NCBI GenBank assembly: GCA_038521865.1
Contig: JBCBKO010000004.1
Location: forward strand, 231,685 to 295,684
DNA from: CALBPI01 sp038521865
GTDB lineage: Bacteria; Pseudomonadota; Gammaproteobacteria; Steroidobacterales; Woeseiaceae
DNA: 64,000 nucleotides
Direction of reading: 5' to 3'
The notes beneath the pieces are model-generated. The model was not told the DNA's origin. It did not search any database and worked only from the letters and a program-made list of their open reading frames with translations. Shown in pieces: positions 8,942 through 17,912 of this stretch. The position numbers were made by a program, and so were the translations under genes. The stretch's first letter is position 1, and each line of letters opens with the position of its first letter.

Positions 8942-9889
8942 CTAAAAATTGCGGCGCAGATCGATACCGTCGTAGAGGCTGGCCACCTGTTCTGCATAGC
9001 CATTGAACATCAAAGTCTCTTGTTTGGGTGCGAACAGACCTGCGCCAATACGGCGCTCGCGTGCCTGACTCCAGCGCGGGTGATCGACACTCGGATTCAC
9101 GTTGGCGTAGAACCCGTACTCGCGTGGATTCGCGAGATTCCAGCTGGTGTCGGGCTGTTCCTCTGTGAACCGAATACCGACAATCGACTTGATGCTCTTG
9201 AAGCCGTACTTCCAGGGCACAACCAGTCTCATCGGTGCGCCGTTCTGGTTGGGGAGGACCTTGCCGTAGACCCCAACAGCCATGATCGTCAGCGGGTGCA
9301 TCGCTTCGGCGATAGTCAGACCTTCACGATAGGGCCAGTCCAGAACGCGGGAGCGTTGGGCAGGCAACATCTCTCGGTCAAAGATGGTTTCGAACGCCAC
9401 ATATTTCGCACGTGACGTCGGCTTGAAGGATTTGATGATGTCGCCCAGCGGAATGCCCACCCAGGGGATCACCATCGACCAGGCCTCCACGCAGCGGAAT
9501 CGGTAAATGCGCTCCTCGAGCGTGAAAGGCTTATAAAAGTCTTCTAGCTCGAAAGTGCCGGTAACCTCTGCTTCTCCGCTTACCGTGAAGGACCAGGGTC
9601 GTGTCTTCAGCTGCTTCGCGTTGCGAGCTGGGTCGGACTTGCCGAGGCCCAGTTCGTAGAAGTTGTTGTATGTGGTCACGTCCTCGTAGCTGTTGGGTTT
9701 CTCGTCGCTCGAGAGTGGACTCTTGGCGATGCCTTCAAGGTCGCCCGACCGCGGTAAGTCTGCGGCCCTCAAGCTGGTCGGCAACAGAGCGGCACTGGTC
9801 AGCGCAGCAACAACCTCGCGACGTGACAGATAGGTCGATTCGCTCGTGATTTCGCTGGGCTTGAAAGGGTCTGGTCGGCGGATCAGCAT
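8942..9889 (-). CDS. msrP: Protein-methionine-sulfoxide reductase catalytic subunit MsrP
   Basis: 315 residues, the usual family length. The N-terminus has a twin-arginine motif (S-R-R-E-V-V, 22-27) and a hydrophobic stretch ending near A-D-L-P, so it should be exported folded with its cofactor. The molybdopterin-binding cysteine is C133 in R-F-R-C-V-E-A-W. Other family hallmarks are N-N-F-Y-E-L, Y-K-P-F-T-L-E-E-R-I-Y and W-K-Y-G-F-K-S-I-K-S-I. MsrP reduces methionine sulfoxide in periplasmic proteins after oxidative damage. The pair msrP-msrQ is preceded on the same strand by a DUF547 gene 21 bases away, a common neighbourhood but of unknown meaning. Confidence 0.97.
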   Translation of the reverse strand: MLIRRPDPFKPSEITSESTYLSRREVVAALTSAALLPTSLRAADLPRSGDLEGIAKSPLSSDEKPNSYEDVTTYNNFYELGLGKSDPARNAKQLKTRPWSFTVSGEAEVTGTFELEDFYKPFTLEERIYRFRCVEAWSMVIPWVGIPLGDIIKSFKPTSRAKYVAFETIFDREMLPAQRSRVLDWPYREGLTIAEAMHPLTIMAVGVYGKVLPNQNGAPMRLVVPWKYGFKSIKSIVGIRFTEEQPDTSWNLANPREYGFYANVNPSVDHPRWSQARERRIGAGLFAPKQETLMFNGYAEQVASLYDGIDLRRNF

Positions 9890-9910
9890 AAGGTCGTGCT
9901 CCTGGCTGGT

Positions 9911-10705
9911 TTACTCTTCAATGGCGGTTCCATTGAGGCTCCAGTCGTAGTCGTAGTAGTCGAACGTCCAACGTTCTGTGCGCAGGCTCTGCGCGACCGC
10001 AGGATCCTTGACGTAACCAGCCAGATAGCCGGCGAGGCTGCCGCCACCTGCTTCTGCGAATTCGTCGCCGTACCATTTGAAGATACGCGACAGTGTCGCT
10101 GTACGCGTCTCGAGGTCGAACGAGTTGCCATCGGGGTTGTTGACGAACGCGCCAGTTGCCGCATCCAGTTCGCTGTCGAGACCTGCGGCCGTGTACAACG
10201 CGCTGCGCAGTGGCGGGCAAGACTTCGAGGAACAGACGATAGCAAAGTGAATTCGCGGGTCACCCTCGGCAATGATGCGTTCGTGCTCGAGTTCATAAAG
10301 TGACATGGACGTATTGAACAGTTCGTACTGGCGGCGCTTGAAAAAGCGCAGTCGGCCCCATACCGAAGAAGGTGAGAAGCCATCGAGAATGCCCTGGATC
10401 GACGTTGCGTTGTAAGCGTTGATATAAAACGCCAAACGTGTGGCCTGATCCGCATCTGCGGATGGGGCTACCGTAGCGAGGGCTCGCATCATCTGGGCGA
10501 ACGCTTCAGAGTCAGCAAAAGCAGGGTAGTTCACGTCTCCGTCGGATACTTCGGACGTGAGCAGCGATTCGAACGGCGCAAATACCTCGTGTAAGGGGTC
10601 AGCCTGCGCCGTCGAGAACAGTGCAAGTGCTGTCAGAGCCAGGGCTTTGCTACCAGGGAATTTGCTGGCCATCCCACGCAAAAAATTTACCGGTGTCATC
10701 GTCAT
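9911..10705 (-). CDS. Exported DUF547 protein
   Basis: 264 residues. Typical DUF547 features are Y-P-A-F near the N-terminus of the domain, A-F-Y-I-N-A-Y-N-A-T-S-I (92-103), the Cys-bearing V-C-S-S-K-S-C-P-P-L-R and the C-terminal W-F/Y-D-Y-D-W pattern. These proteins resemble cysteine/transglutaminase-type folds, but no activity is established. A signal peptide is present. If translation begins at ATG 10672 it is compact (ending S-T-A-Q-A). ATG 10705, used here, has the better upstream spacing from GAAGG but overlaps the SDR gene by 56 bases. The gene lies in the run SDR, DUF547, msrP, msrQ. Confidence 0.85.
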   Translation of the reverse strand: MTMTPVNFLRGMASKFPGSKALALTALALFSTAQADPLHEVFAPFESLLTSEVSDGDVNYPAFADSEAFAQMMRALATVAPSADADQATRLAFYINAYNATSIQGILDGFSPSSVWGRLRFFKRRQYELFNTSMSLYELEHERIIAEGDPRIHFAIVCSSKSCPPLRSALYTAAGLDSELDAATGAFVNNPDGNSFDLETRTATLSRIFKWYGDEFAEAGGGSLAGYLAGYVKDPAVAQSLRTERWTFDYYDYDWSLNGTAIEE

Positions 10706-11405
10706 TCAATTGTTCCAATACCTTCAGCAGGTAGTCAGCGGACATGGCCGGGCTGAACAGCTTCTTTTCTGCAACACCGCCACGAAACGGTGCGCTGAGA
10801 TCGGTTTCCACCGTGCCCGGATGCAGTGCCACGCAGCGAACACGCTTGTAGCGTCTTCGCAGCTCAATGGACAGCGTCCTGATCAACATGTTCTGCGCGG
10901 CTTTGGACGCTCTGTAGCCGTACCATCCGCCCAGTCGATTGTCGCCAATGCTGCCGACCCTCGCCGAGAGTGATGCCACCACGCACGCCTCCTGACGCGG
11001 TAGCAGCGGCGCGAAATATCTCGCCAGCAGCAGCGGCCCAACACTATTGACCGCAAACAGGCGCAAAAGATTACTGGATTGGATATCGGCAAGTCGTCGC
11101 TCGGGCTGAAGCTCGCCGTCGTGCAGCAGCCCAGCCGTATTGACGATCCAGTCGATCTGCTCAGTGCGAGTAGCAACCGCTGAGGCCGCCTCGGCGACGC
11201 TGTCATCGTCGGTTATGTCAACGTCAACCGCGACCACGCGGTCGCCGAAGTTTTGTTTCAAGGTCGCGATTCCGGTTGCTCGCGAGGCATCTCGAGATGC
11301 GCAGAACACCGTTTCGCAGCCACGCTCAAGCAATAGTGTTGCGATTGCATTGCCAACGCCTCGACTGGCGCCGACGATCACGGCGGTTTTCGGTAAAGGG
11401 GTCAT
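10650..11405 (-). CDS. Short-chain dehydrogenase/reductase (SDR)
   Basis: 251 residues, classical SDR. It has the NAD(P) glycine motif G-A-S-R-G-V-G (12-18), N-T-A-G (89-92), a catalytic serine region (V-A-S-L-S-A-R-V-G) and Y-x-x-x-K as Y-R-A-S-K. The arginine directly after the glycine-rich start favours NADP(H). It resembles the C-factor/CsgA-like subgroup. The substrate is unknown. The 3' end overlaps the following DUF547 gene, so the two are probably co-transcribed. Confidence 0.92.
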   Translation of the reverse strand: MTPLPKTAVIVGASRGVGNAIATLLLERGCETVFCASRDASRATGIATLKQNFGDRVVAVDVDITDDDSVAEAASAVATRTEQIDWIVNTAGLLHDGELQPERRLADIQSSNLLRLFAVNSVGPLLLARYFAPLLPRQEACVVASLSARVGSIGDNRLGGWYGYRASKAAQNMLIRTLSIELRRRYKRVRCVALHPGTVETDLSAPFRGGVAEKKLFSPAMSADYLLKVLEQLNDDDTGKFFAWDGQQIPW

Positions 11406-11444
11406 ATAAATTAGTTCGTCAGAGGCGCGTTTGCAGATGCGGTG

Positions 11445-12395
11445 CTAGTGAGCCTGGAGCCACTCGACGATCAGTGCGTTCACCCGTTCCGGATGCTCCT
11501 GTTGGGTCCAGTGGCCACAGTTTTTGATCATCGACACTTCGAGCGGATCGACATAGCGACGCATGGTTTCGATGTGTTCGGGCGCAATCAGTATGTCGTC
11601 TTCGGCGCCGATGAACAGCGTTGGCGTGGTGACCTTTTGCACAACGTCTGCGGTTTCCCGCCAGTTCCTCGACCAGTTTCGATACCAATTGATGGGCGCC
11701 GTAAAGCCACCAGACCGGAATGCATCAACATAGATTGCCAAATCGTCGTCCGACATCAACGCTTGCCCGGGAAAAGTCTCCTTACGCATTTCGCGCAGCA
11801 TGCTAAATGGCTGGCGAGCAGCGGGATCGGTTGCATTGAATTGTGCACGAGTCGCCGGCAATCGCCGATACATCGCACGCAGGAAGCGTTCGGGGTCGGC
11901 ATCGAACGCGTCATCGGCTTCATGCGAGTCCTGAAAATTGACGATGTAAAAATCATCGCCCAGAACCTCGCGGGTCATTACCATGGGGTCAACCGTGCGA
12001 CGCGGCGCAAAGGGAATGTTCAACGCGATCAGCCCCCGCATTTTCTCGGGTCGCATCAGCGCATATTGCCAGAGCAAGAGCGCTCCCCAGTCGTGTCCCA
12101 CCCAGTAGGCAGACGTTTCTCCAATCGCGTCGAGCAGCCCGTCGAGATCCGACATCAGATGGAAGATGTCGTAGTGCTCAACGCCACTCGGTTTGTCGCT
12201 GGCCCCGTAGCCGCGCATGTCCGGCGCGATGGCGTGAAAGCCCGCTTCGGCGATAGCCGGTAACTGATAGCGCCACGAGTAAGCGAGTTCGGGAAAACCA
12301 TGGCAGAAGATCACCGGCGGACCTTCGCCTTCAGAGTAGGTCGCTAGATGTACCGCCCCACAATTAAGCCTGCGGGCTTCCGGGAATCGTTCCAT
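11445..12395 (-). CDS. Alpha/beta hydrolase, epoxide-hydrolase-like
   Basis: 316 residues from ATG 12395; the frame is open further upstream, but that part runs through the hairpin region before ileS. It has an oxyanion motif H-G-F-P-E, the nucleophile-elbow G-H-D-W-G with Asp rather than Ser, a late acid (G-A-E-D-D) and the catalytic His in N-C-G-H-W-T-Q-Q-E-H-P. An aspartate nucleophile with H-G-F-P and two cap-domain tyrosines is the pattern of soluble epoxide hydrolases and fluoroacetate dehalogenases. The presence of R-G-Y-G-A-S-D-K-P favours epoxide hydrolase. It faces away from ileS. Confidence 0.9.
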   Translation of the reverse strand: MERFPEARRLNCGAVHLATYSEGEGPPVIFCHGFPELAYSWRYQLPAIAEAGFHAIAPDMRGYGASDKPSGVEHYDIFHLMSDLDGLLDAIGETSAYWVGHDWGALLLWQYALMRPEKMRGLIALNIPFAPRRTVDPMVMTREVLGDDFYIVNFQDSHEADDAFDADPERFLRAMYRRLPATRAQFNATDPAARQPFSMLREMRKETFPGQALMSDDDLAIYVDAFRSGGFTAPINWYRNWSRNWRETADVVQKVTTPTLFIGAEDDILIAPEHIETMRRYVDPLEVSMIKNCGHWTQQEHPERVNALIVEWLQAH

Positions 12396-12429
12396 GCGAG
12401 GAGTATCCCATGCGCACAGTCTCAAACGC

Positions 12430-12457
12430 TTGCCTTTTTGACCTGCAAGAGTAAAGT
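12430..12457 (+). promoter_or_regulatory. Possible ileS promoter
   Basis: TTGCCT (12430-12435) and TAAAGT (12452-12457) are 16 bases apart. The match to sigma-70 is weak (four of six in each box). If used, the transcript would begin before two hairpins described separately. Confidence 0.25.
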
Positions 12458-12465
12458 TCTGGCAA

Positions 12466-12509
12466 GGGCCAAAGGCCCGGTGCGCCGGCCATAGTGCCGG
12501 TGTTTTTTT
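12466..12509 (+). terminator. Hairpin plus terminator-like element directly before ileS
   Basis: A GGGCC-AAA-GGCCC hairpin (12466-12478) is followed by a second stem GCCGGC/GCCGGT (12484-12489 with 12496-12501, one G-U pair) and T7 at 12503-12509. The T run ends 23 bases before the ileS start. No same-strand gene lies upstream within 4 kb that needs terminating, so it may be a leader attenuator. No leader peptide or T-box is visible. Confidence 0.5.
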
Positions 12510-12532
12510 GTCGTTCTTCAAATTTGATTCGC

Positions 12533-15500
12533 ATGAGTTTTGATCCTGTCACCGGTCGCTATAACGGTCCTTCCCTCGAGGCCGAAGTCCTCGAGTTCTG
12601 GCGTGAGCATGATGTCTTCGCACAATCGCTCAAGAATCGAGAGTCGGGTCCCCGGTTCAGCTTTAACGAAGGGCCGCCGACAGCGAATGGTAAGCCTGGC
12701 ATCCACCATGTGCTGGCACGTACCTTCAAGGACGTTTTTCCCCGCTACAAGACGATGCAAGGGCATTACGTGCCACGTAAGGCTGGATGGGACACGCATG
12801 GTTTGCCCGTTGAGCACGAAGTAGAGAAGCAACTCGGGATTTTTGACAAGGCGGAGATCGAAGCCAAAGTCGGTATCGAGGAGTTCACCCGTCGATGCCG
12901 CGAGTCGGTCATGACCTATGTCGCCGACTGGGAGCGCATGACCGAGCGCATGGGATTCTGGGTCAACCTCGATGAGGCGTATGTCACCCTCGACAACAGC
13001 TATATCGAATCCGTCTGGAACCTGTTGCAGAAAATTTGGGATCAGGGGCTGATCTATCGCGGCTATAAAGTCGTTCCCTACGATCCCCGTATCGGCGCGA
13101 CCTTGTCGTCACACGAGCTCGCGCAGGGATATCGCGAAGTCGAAGACCCATCTATTTTTGTGCGCTTCACTTTGGAAGAAGCCGACAACACACATCTTCT
13201 CGTCTGGACGACAACGCCGTGGACCTTGCCATCGAATTTGGCACTCGCCGTACACCGGGATGTGGATTACGACTATGTGCAGCATGGCCAGGAAACGCTC
13301 ATCGTCGCCAGTGCGTTGCGTGAGCGTGTGCTCGGTGAGCGAGAGCACACGGTGCTCGAGACCGTGAAAGGCGAAACGCTTATCGGAAAGCGCTATCGAC
13401 GGATCTTTGATTACCTCGAAGTGCCTGATGACTGCCCGGCGTTTCATGTCTGGCATGCCGACTTTGTGACCGTTGAGGATGGCACGGGCATCGTGCACAC
13501 CGCCCCAGCCTACGGCGTCGATGACCTGGCACTGGGTCAGGCCAACGGGTTACCCGTCTTACACGGCGTTGGACTGGATGGTCATTTCAAACCTGAAATC
13601 ACGCCGGTTGCTGGCATGTTCTTCAAAGATGCCGATCCGGTTTTGATCAAGCTATTAAAAGAGCGCGGCACCATGTTCCGCTCCGAGCGATACCTGCATA
13701 ACTATCCGTTCGGTTGGCGTACAGGAGATCCGATCATCTACTACGCCAAGAACGCGTGGTATATCCGCACGACAGATCGCAGCGATCGGATGGTCGAATT
13801 GAATCAGACGATCAATTGGGTTCCGGAGACCATCCGTGATGGACGTTTCGGCAACTGGCTCGAGAACAACGTGGATTGGGCGTTGTCGCGCGAGCGATTC
13901 TGGGGAACACCGCTACCCGTGTGGACAAATGGTGAAGGGGAGTTCCGTTGCGTTGGCAGTGTGGAGGAGCTCTCGACGTTAGCCGGGCGGGACTTATCGG
14001 AGGTCGACCTGCATCGCCCTGCTGTCGATGAGATCGAGTTCGAGAAAGACGGCCACACCTGGCGCCGTGTGCCCGAAGTCATCGATTGCTGGTTCGATTC
14101 CGGCGCGATGTCCTTCGCTCAATGGCATTACCCGTTCGAAAACGAAGATCAGTTCAACGCGCACTTCCCTGCCGACTACATTTGCGAGGCCATCGATCAG
14201 ACTCGCGGTTGGTTTTATACCCTGCATGCGATTGCCACACTCGTGTCGGATAGCGTCGCCTACCGAAACGTCATCTGCCTGAGCCACATCGTCGATGCCG
14301 AAGGCAAGAAGATGTCGAAATCGCAGGGCAACATCCTGAATCCGTATGAGGTGTTCGACACGGTCGGCGCAGATGCGCTGCGCTGGTATTTCCTGGCCCG
14401 TGTTGCCCCCGACGTACAAAAACGGATTTCGGTGGATATCGTTGCAGAGGTTGCGAGCAGTTTCGTCAATACGCTCTGGAATACTTATGCGTTTTTCGTC
14501 ATGTACGCGCGTCTTGATAGCGTGGACTTCCAGGCGAGATCCCAGGTTTCGGATCGACCTGAAATCGATCGATGGGCGATTGCGTTGCTGAACAACACCA
14601 TTGTCGAGGTGACTGACGCGATGGAGCGTTTCGACGCGCAACGCGCAGGGTTAGCTATCGAGCGACTCGTGGACCAACTGTCCAACTGGTATGTGCGTCG
14701 GAACCGCCGGCGTTTCTGGAAGAGCGATGATGCGGTCGATAAGCGGTTCGCCTACGACACTTTGTATGAGTGCCTTACGGGGGTCGTCTATTTGATGGCG
14801 CCATTCACACCGTTCCTGTCTGAAACGCTGTATCGAAATCTTGTGAAGACCGTGAATTCGGATGCACCTTTGAGTGTGCACCTCGCGGACTGGCCGGTTG
14901 CCGATGACACGCTGATCGACCGCGAATTGCTCGAAGCTGTCGATGTTATCCAACGAGTGGTTGGCCTCGGTCGCGCTGCTCGTGCACAAAGCGGCGTGCG
15001 TACGCGTCAACCGCTCTCCAGATTGTTGGTTCGCACGCCGAGCGCGGCTTCAGATGCAGCTGTATTGACACATACCGCACAAATAGAAGAAGAGCTGAAC
15101 GTGAAGCTGATCGAGATCATCGCCCAGGACGCTGATCTGGTCGAATACCGCATCAAACCCAACCTGCCGGTTGTCGGTCGCAAGTTCGGCAAGCGTGTCC
15201 CTGCATTGCGGACAGCCTTGAGCGAAGCAGATGGGGCCAAAATTGCCAAGAGCGTTGCGCGTGGCGATACCTTCGAAGTGCCGGTCGGTGACGAGACACT
15301 ATCGCTCGGGGCGGAAGATGTGCTGGTCGAGACGGCTTCTGCTGAGGGGTATGCCTGTGCAGAGGAGTCCGGCTATCTCGTGGGGCTCGATACAGCGTTG
15401 AATGATGCGTTGATTGAGGAGGGGCTTGCGAGAGAGTTGATTCGAACTGTGCAGGAAGCGAGGAAGCAGGCGGGGCTCGACGTATCTGACCGAATCATTC

Positions 15501-15676
15501 TGCATATCGATGGCTCTGAGGAAATTTCGACAGTGCTTCGACAGCACAAAGATCTTGTCATGTCGGAGACGCTTGCGACACGTTGGGCGTCAGAGCAGGA
15601 CTCACCGTTTTCCGCGGAGGGCAGTCTCGATGGCGTACATTGGCGCATCACTTTGACGCGTTTGGAAAGCGCTTAA
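12533..15676 (+). CDS. ileS: Isoleucyl-tRNA synthetase, type 2 (eukaryote-like)
   Basis: 1047 residues from ATG 12533. The enzyme charges tRNA-Ile with isoleucine in the cytoplasm. The Rossmann core, a CP1 editing domain (V-W-T-T-T-P-W-T-L-P-S-N), K-M-S-K-S in E-G-K-K-M-S-K-S-Q-G-N, and a long C-terminal anticodon region without the zinc-binding cysteine cluster identify the type 2 lineage shared with eukaryotes, not the usual proteobacterial type 1. The class I signature normally read as H-I-G-H is here G-I-H-H at residues 56-59 (12698-12709): first and third positions are swapped. No second ileS is in the window. Type 2 enzymes are tolerant of mupirocin. A terminator-like hairpin sits just upstream. 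Confidence 0.97.
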   Translation: MSFDPVTGRYNGPSLEAEVLEFWREHDVFAQSLKNRESGPRFSFNEGPPTANGKPGIHHVLARTFKDVFPRYKTMQGHYVPRKAGWDTHGLPVEHEVEKQLGIFDKAEIEAKVGIEEFTRRCRESVMTYVADWERMTERMGFWVNLDEAYVTLDNSYIESVWNLLQKIWDQGLIYRGYKVVPYDPRIGATLSSHELAQGYREVEDPSIFVRFTLEEADNTHLLVWTTTPWTLPSNLALAVHRDVDYDYVQHGQETLIVASALRERVLGEREHTVLETVKGETLIGKRYRRIFDYLEVPDDCPAFHVWHADFVTVEDGTGIVHTAPAYGVDDLALGQANGLPVLHGVGLDGHFKPEITPVAGMFFKDADPVLIKLLKERGTMFRSERYLHNYPFGWRTGDPIIYYAKNAWYIRTTDRSDRMVELNQTINWVPETIRDGRFGNWLENNVDWALSRERFWGTPLPVWTNGEGEFRCVGSVEELSTLAGRDLSEVDLHRPAVDEIEFEKDGHTWRRVPEVIDCWFDSGAMSFAQWHYPFENEDQFNAHFPADYICEAIDQTRGWFYTLHAIATLVSDSVAYRNVICLSHIVDAEGKKMSKSQGNILNPYEVFDTVGADALRWYFLARVAPDVQKRISVDIVAEVASSFVNTLWNTYAFFVMYARLDSVDFQARSQVSDRPEIDRWAIALLNNTIVEVTDAMERFDAQRAGLAIERLVDQLSNWYVRRNRRRFWKSDDAVDKRFAYDTLYECLTGVVYLMAPFTPFLSETLYRNLVKTVNSDAPLSVHLADWPVADDTLIDRELLEAVDVIQRVVGLGRAARAQSGVRTRQPLSRLLVRTPSAASDAAVLTHTAQIEEELNVKLIEIIAQDADLVEYRIKPNLPVVGRKFGKRVPALRTALSEADGAKIAKSVARGDTFEVPVGDETLSLGAEDVLVETASAEGYACAEESGYLVGLDTALNDALIEEGLARELIRTVQEARKQAGLDVSDRIILHIDGSEEISTVLRQHKDLVMSETLATRWASEQDSPFSAEGSLDGVHWRITLTRLESA

Positions 15677-15841
15677 CGGCGCGTTTTCATGCAAATTTGG
15701 CGTTTCTGCCAAGCTTTGGTATAACAAATCGGCAAAGGGAAATTTGCTCGTCGTAGATAAGCGTGGCGCAGACCACTCACCAGACGATTTTCAATTCTGA
15801 CGGACTAGAGATCGCCTAGGGTTAATGAAGGGGGTGGCTGC

Positions 15842-16222
15842 ATGTCTTTGCTCAGAGACAAGCTACACGACGCTATGCTGGTGCTGACCAGTCACGAAAA
15901 CGCGAAGTTGCGTTTGACCAAAGCTTGGGTAGACCGTCTTGAACTGGTGCCTACCGATGAGGTGCCGGAGACTATTCGAGATCGATTTCTGGCAATGCGC
16001 GATCGCATAATGGCGAGGCGCCCCGTCAACAATGAAAACCCGATCGTTGCGACCATCCGAAAAATGTCGCCGTTGGAAGCTTCTGACTGCGGCCGAGATA
16101 TCGTCCAACTTTACTTTCAGATTATGACCGACGCTGCGCCGGTTCAGTTGCGACTGGTGGAAACTCCGGTCGAGGAAGCGGCATCCAGAGACGAAATCCC
16201 GGATTTCCTGACACAGCACTAG
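15842..16222 (+). CDS. Small cytoplasmic protein of unknown function
   Basis: 126 residues, no signal peptide, no membrane segment and no motif I can name. It is helical by composition, with an amphipathic N-terminal half (S-L-L-R-D-K-L-H-D-A-M-L-V-L) and an acidic C-terminus ending D-F-L-T-Q-H. A strong ribosome-binding site (GGGGGTGG) lies 5 to 12 bases before ATG 15842, which supports a real gene. It stands alone between ileS and the convergent TPR-TonB gene. Confidence 0.7.
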   Translation: MSLLRDKLHDAMLVLTSHENAKLRLTKAWVDRLELVPTDEVPETIRDRFLAMRDRIMARRPVNNENPIVATIRKMSPLEASDCGRDIVQLYFQIMTDAAPVQLRLVETPVEEAASRDEIPDFLTQH

Positions 16223-16243
16223 TCCCAGAGCGGCTTCGACAAT

Positions 16244-17773
16244 TCAGATCTCAGGCGCAGGCGTTTCCTGTCCGGGGAGCGTCGTGTTCGAGGGCATATT
16301 GTCATCGATCTCCGGCGCCGGCCTCGACGCACGAGATTTCTCGATTCGTTCGATGTATTCCTTCTCGCTCTGCGTCAGGCGGCGTTCGTCATAGCGAAAA
16401 TCGTGACGGAAGGTGAGCCCCTGATACGAGGTCGGTACACCATTCTTAAATCCAGGTCGGAAAACAAAGCGTCGAACCTTGCGGATGACATCTGTATCCA
16501 TGAGGCCTGCCGGGACTGAATCGAGGACGCGTATATTCTCTGGCCTGCCATTGATGTTGAGGTCGAACTCCAGCGCGACGAATCCACGGTCGGGATAGGT
16601 GCCCATCGCGGACTCGGTGGTGTTGACGTGGTAGACATTGCGGATCGGTACCCGAATGACGGGGACCGGTTCTCCGAACAGCTCCTGATGCAAACCCTCG
16701 AGATCTCGATTATTCACCGTGATCGAGTAGGCTTCCTGGTAGGAGTCGCGAGCCGTACGGGTCGCTGTCGCGTAAAGCAGGAAATCGCCCTCGGCGGTGA
16801 GCGTCTTCGGAAGGACTGTTGGGTCGTTTTCGCTCTGCACGCGAGCGATACGCACCGCCCGATGCACGGCGCGACGGGCCTCTTTCAGCGCTAGCTCCGG
16901 GGTCAGTCCGGGCGTTGCCGTGCTTTGTCGAGGCGCAACAAATGCCAGTTCGAGCAGCGGTTCGATCAGCCGCGGATCGTCTTTCCCGTGGAACTTCACG
17001 ATAGTGCGCTCAAGCCGACGAAACGCGAATGTGGCTTCCGTGAAGTCGCCGACCATTGCATACCAACGAGCTCGTCGAGTCAGCGCATCGATGTACTGGT
17101 CAGAGTCTGCAGAGAAGCGTCGCTGTTGCAGCCGGTACATGATGTCCTGAATTCTGTTGGCGGTACGAATATCGCCAAGGAAAAAGTGGGTGCGGCTCAG
17201 CGAGTCCAGCGAGTCGAGTTGCTCTAGGTTGTTCGGTCCTGCCGTAACGTGCGAAATGTGGACGGCACGTTCGAACAGTGGGACGGCGCCCTCAAGATCG
17301 TTCATCGCGATCGAAGTATTCGCCAGACCTTTCAGCGGATTGATAAGGCCTTCCCCAACCAGACCTCCATCGACCGCCTGGAGCGTTTCAATTGCAGAGA
17401 GGAAGTTCTGTTGCGCGGCGCTGTGGTCGGCACTTTCGGATTGTGCGATGGCAAGGTTGGTCAGCGCCTGCGACACCTGGCGAGTTTCGCCACCCCAGAT
17501 GCGGGCACAGAGTTCAACGACGCTCTTGGCTTGCTCCAAGGCCTCATCAAACTCGCGTTCAGCGAGGTAGGCGCGGAACTGTGTCTGTGCATTTTGTAGC
17601 TGCTCGCCTTCGGGCGTGGCGGCAACATCCGGCGGCACATCGATCAGTTCCGTAATGGCGCGTGCGACGGCTTCGGCGCGCGGTACAAACAGTGTGCTGA
17701 CCAGCGCGCCGAGCAGTAACAGCGCCGCGAGTGTGCCTCGATTTCGGGAACCCTTTGTCGTCGGTAGACTCAT
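16244..17773 (-). CDS. TPR protein with C-terminal TonB domain
   Basis: 509 residues from ATG 17773, which has CAGGAA eight bases upstream. The N-terminus is a basic stretch followed by a hydrophobic segment (about 15-35) that may be an uncleaved anchor or a signal peptide (R-A-E-A end). The middle (about 45-370) consists of helical pairs of the tetratricopeptide type, as in kinesin-light-chain repeats. The last 130 residues hold a TonB-type domain: M-G-T-Y-P-D-R-G-F-V-A-L-E-F-D-L, I-R-V-L-D-S-V-P-A-G-L-M-D and F-R-P-G-F-K-N-G-V-P. There is no proline-rich linker as in classical TonB. It may couple a periplasmic scaffold to outer-membrane receptors such as the one at 367-3096, but no exbB/exbD is nearby. 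A similar design recurs at 34927-36285. Confidence 0.8.
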   Translation of the reverse strand: MSLPTTKGSRNRGTLAALLLLGALVSTLFVPRAEAVARAITELIDVPPDVAATPEGEQLQNAQTQFRAYLAEREFDEALEQAKSVVELCARIWGGETRQVSQALTNLAIAQSESADHSAAQQNFLSAIETLQAVDGGLVGEGLINPLKGLANTSIAMNDLEGAVPLFERAVHISHVTAGPNNLEQLDSLDSLSRTHFFLGDIRTANRIQDIMYRLQQRRFSADSDQYIDALTRRARWYAMVGDFTEATFAFRRLERTIVKFHGKDDPRLIEPLLELAFVAPRQSTATPGLTPELALKEARRAVHRAVRIARVQSENDPTVLPKTLTAEGDFLLYATATRTARDSYQEAYSITVNNRDLEGLHQELFGEPVPVIRVPIRNVYHVNTTESAMGTYPDRGFVALEFDLNINGRPENIRVLDSVPAGLMDTDVIRKVRRFVFRPGFKNGVPTSYQGLTFRHDFRYDERRLTQSEKEYIERIEKSRASRPAPEIDDNMPSNTTLPGQETPAPEI

Positions 17774-17912
17774 AGCGTTAAGTTCCTGTTGGGGACATCG
17801 ATATCGTTCGATGTTGCATACCGAACGGATATAGGACACCAATCTGCGCGGAAAGTTTGTTCGAAGCAAGTTCCCCGCGCAGTGAATCGCGATTTTGCGA
17901 GGGGCAGAAGTA

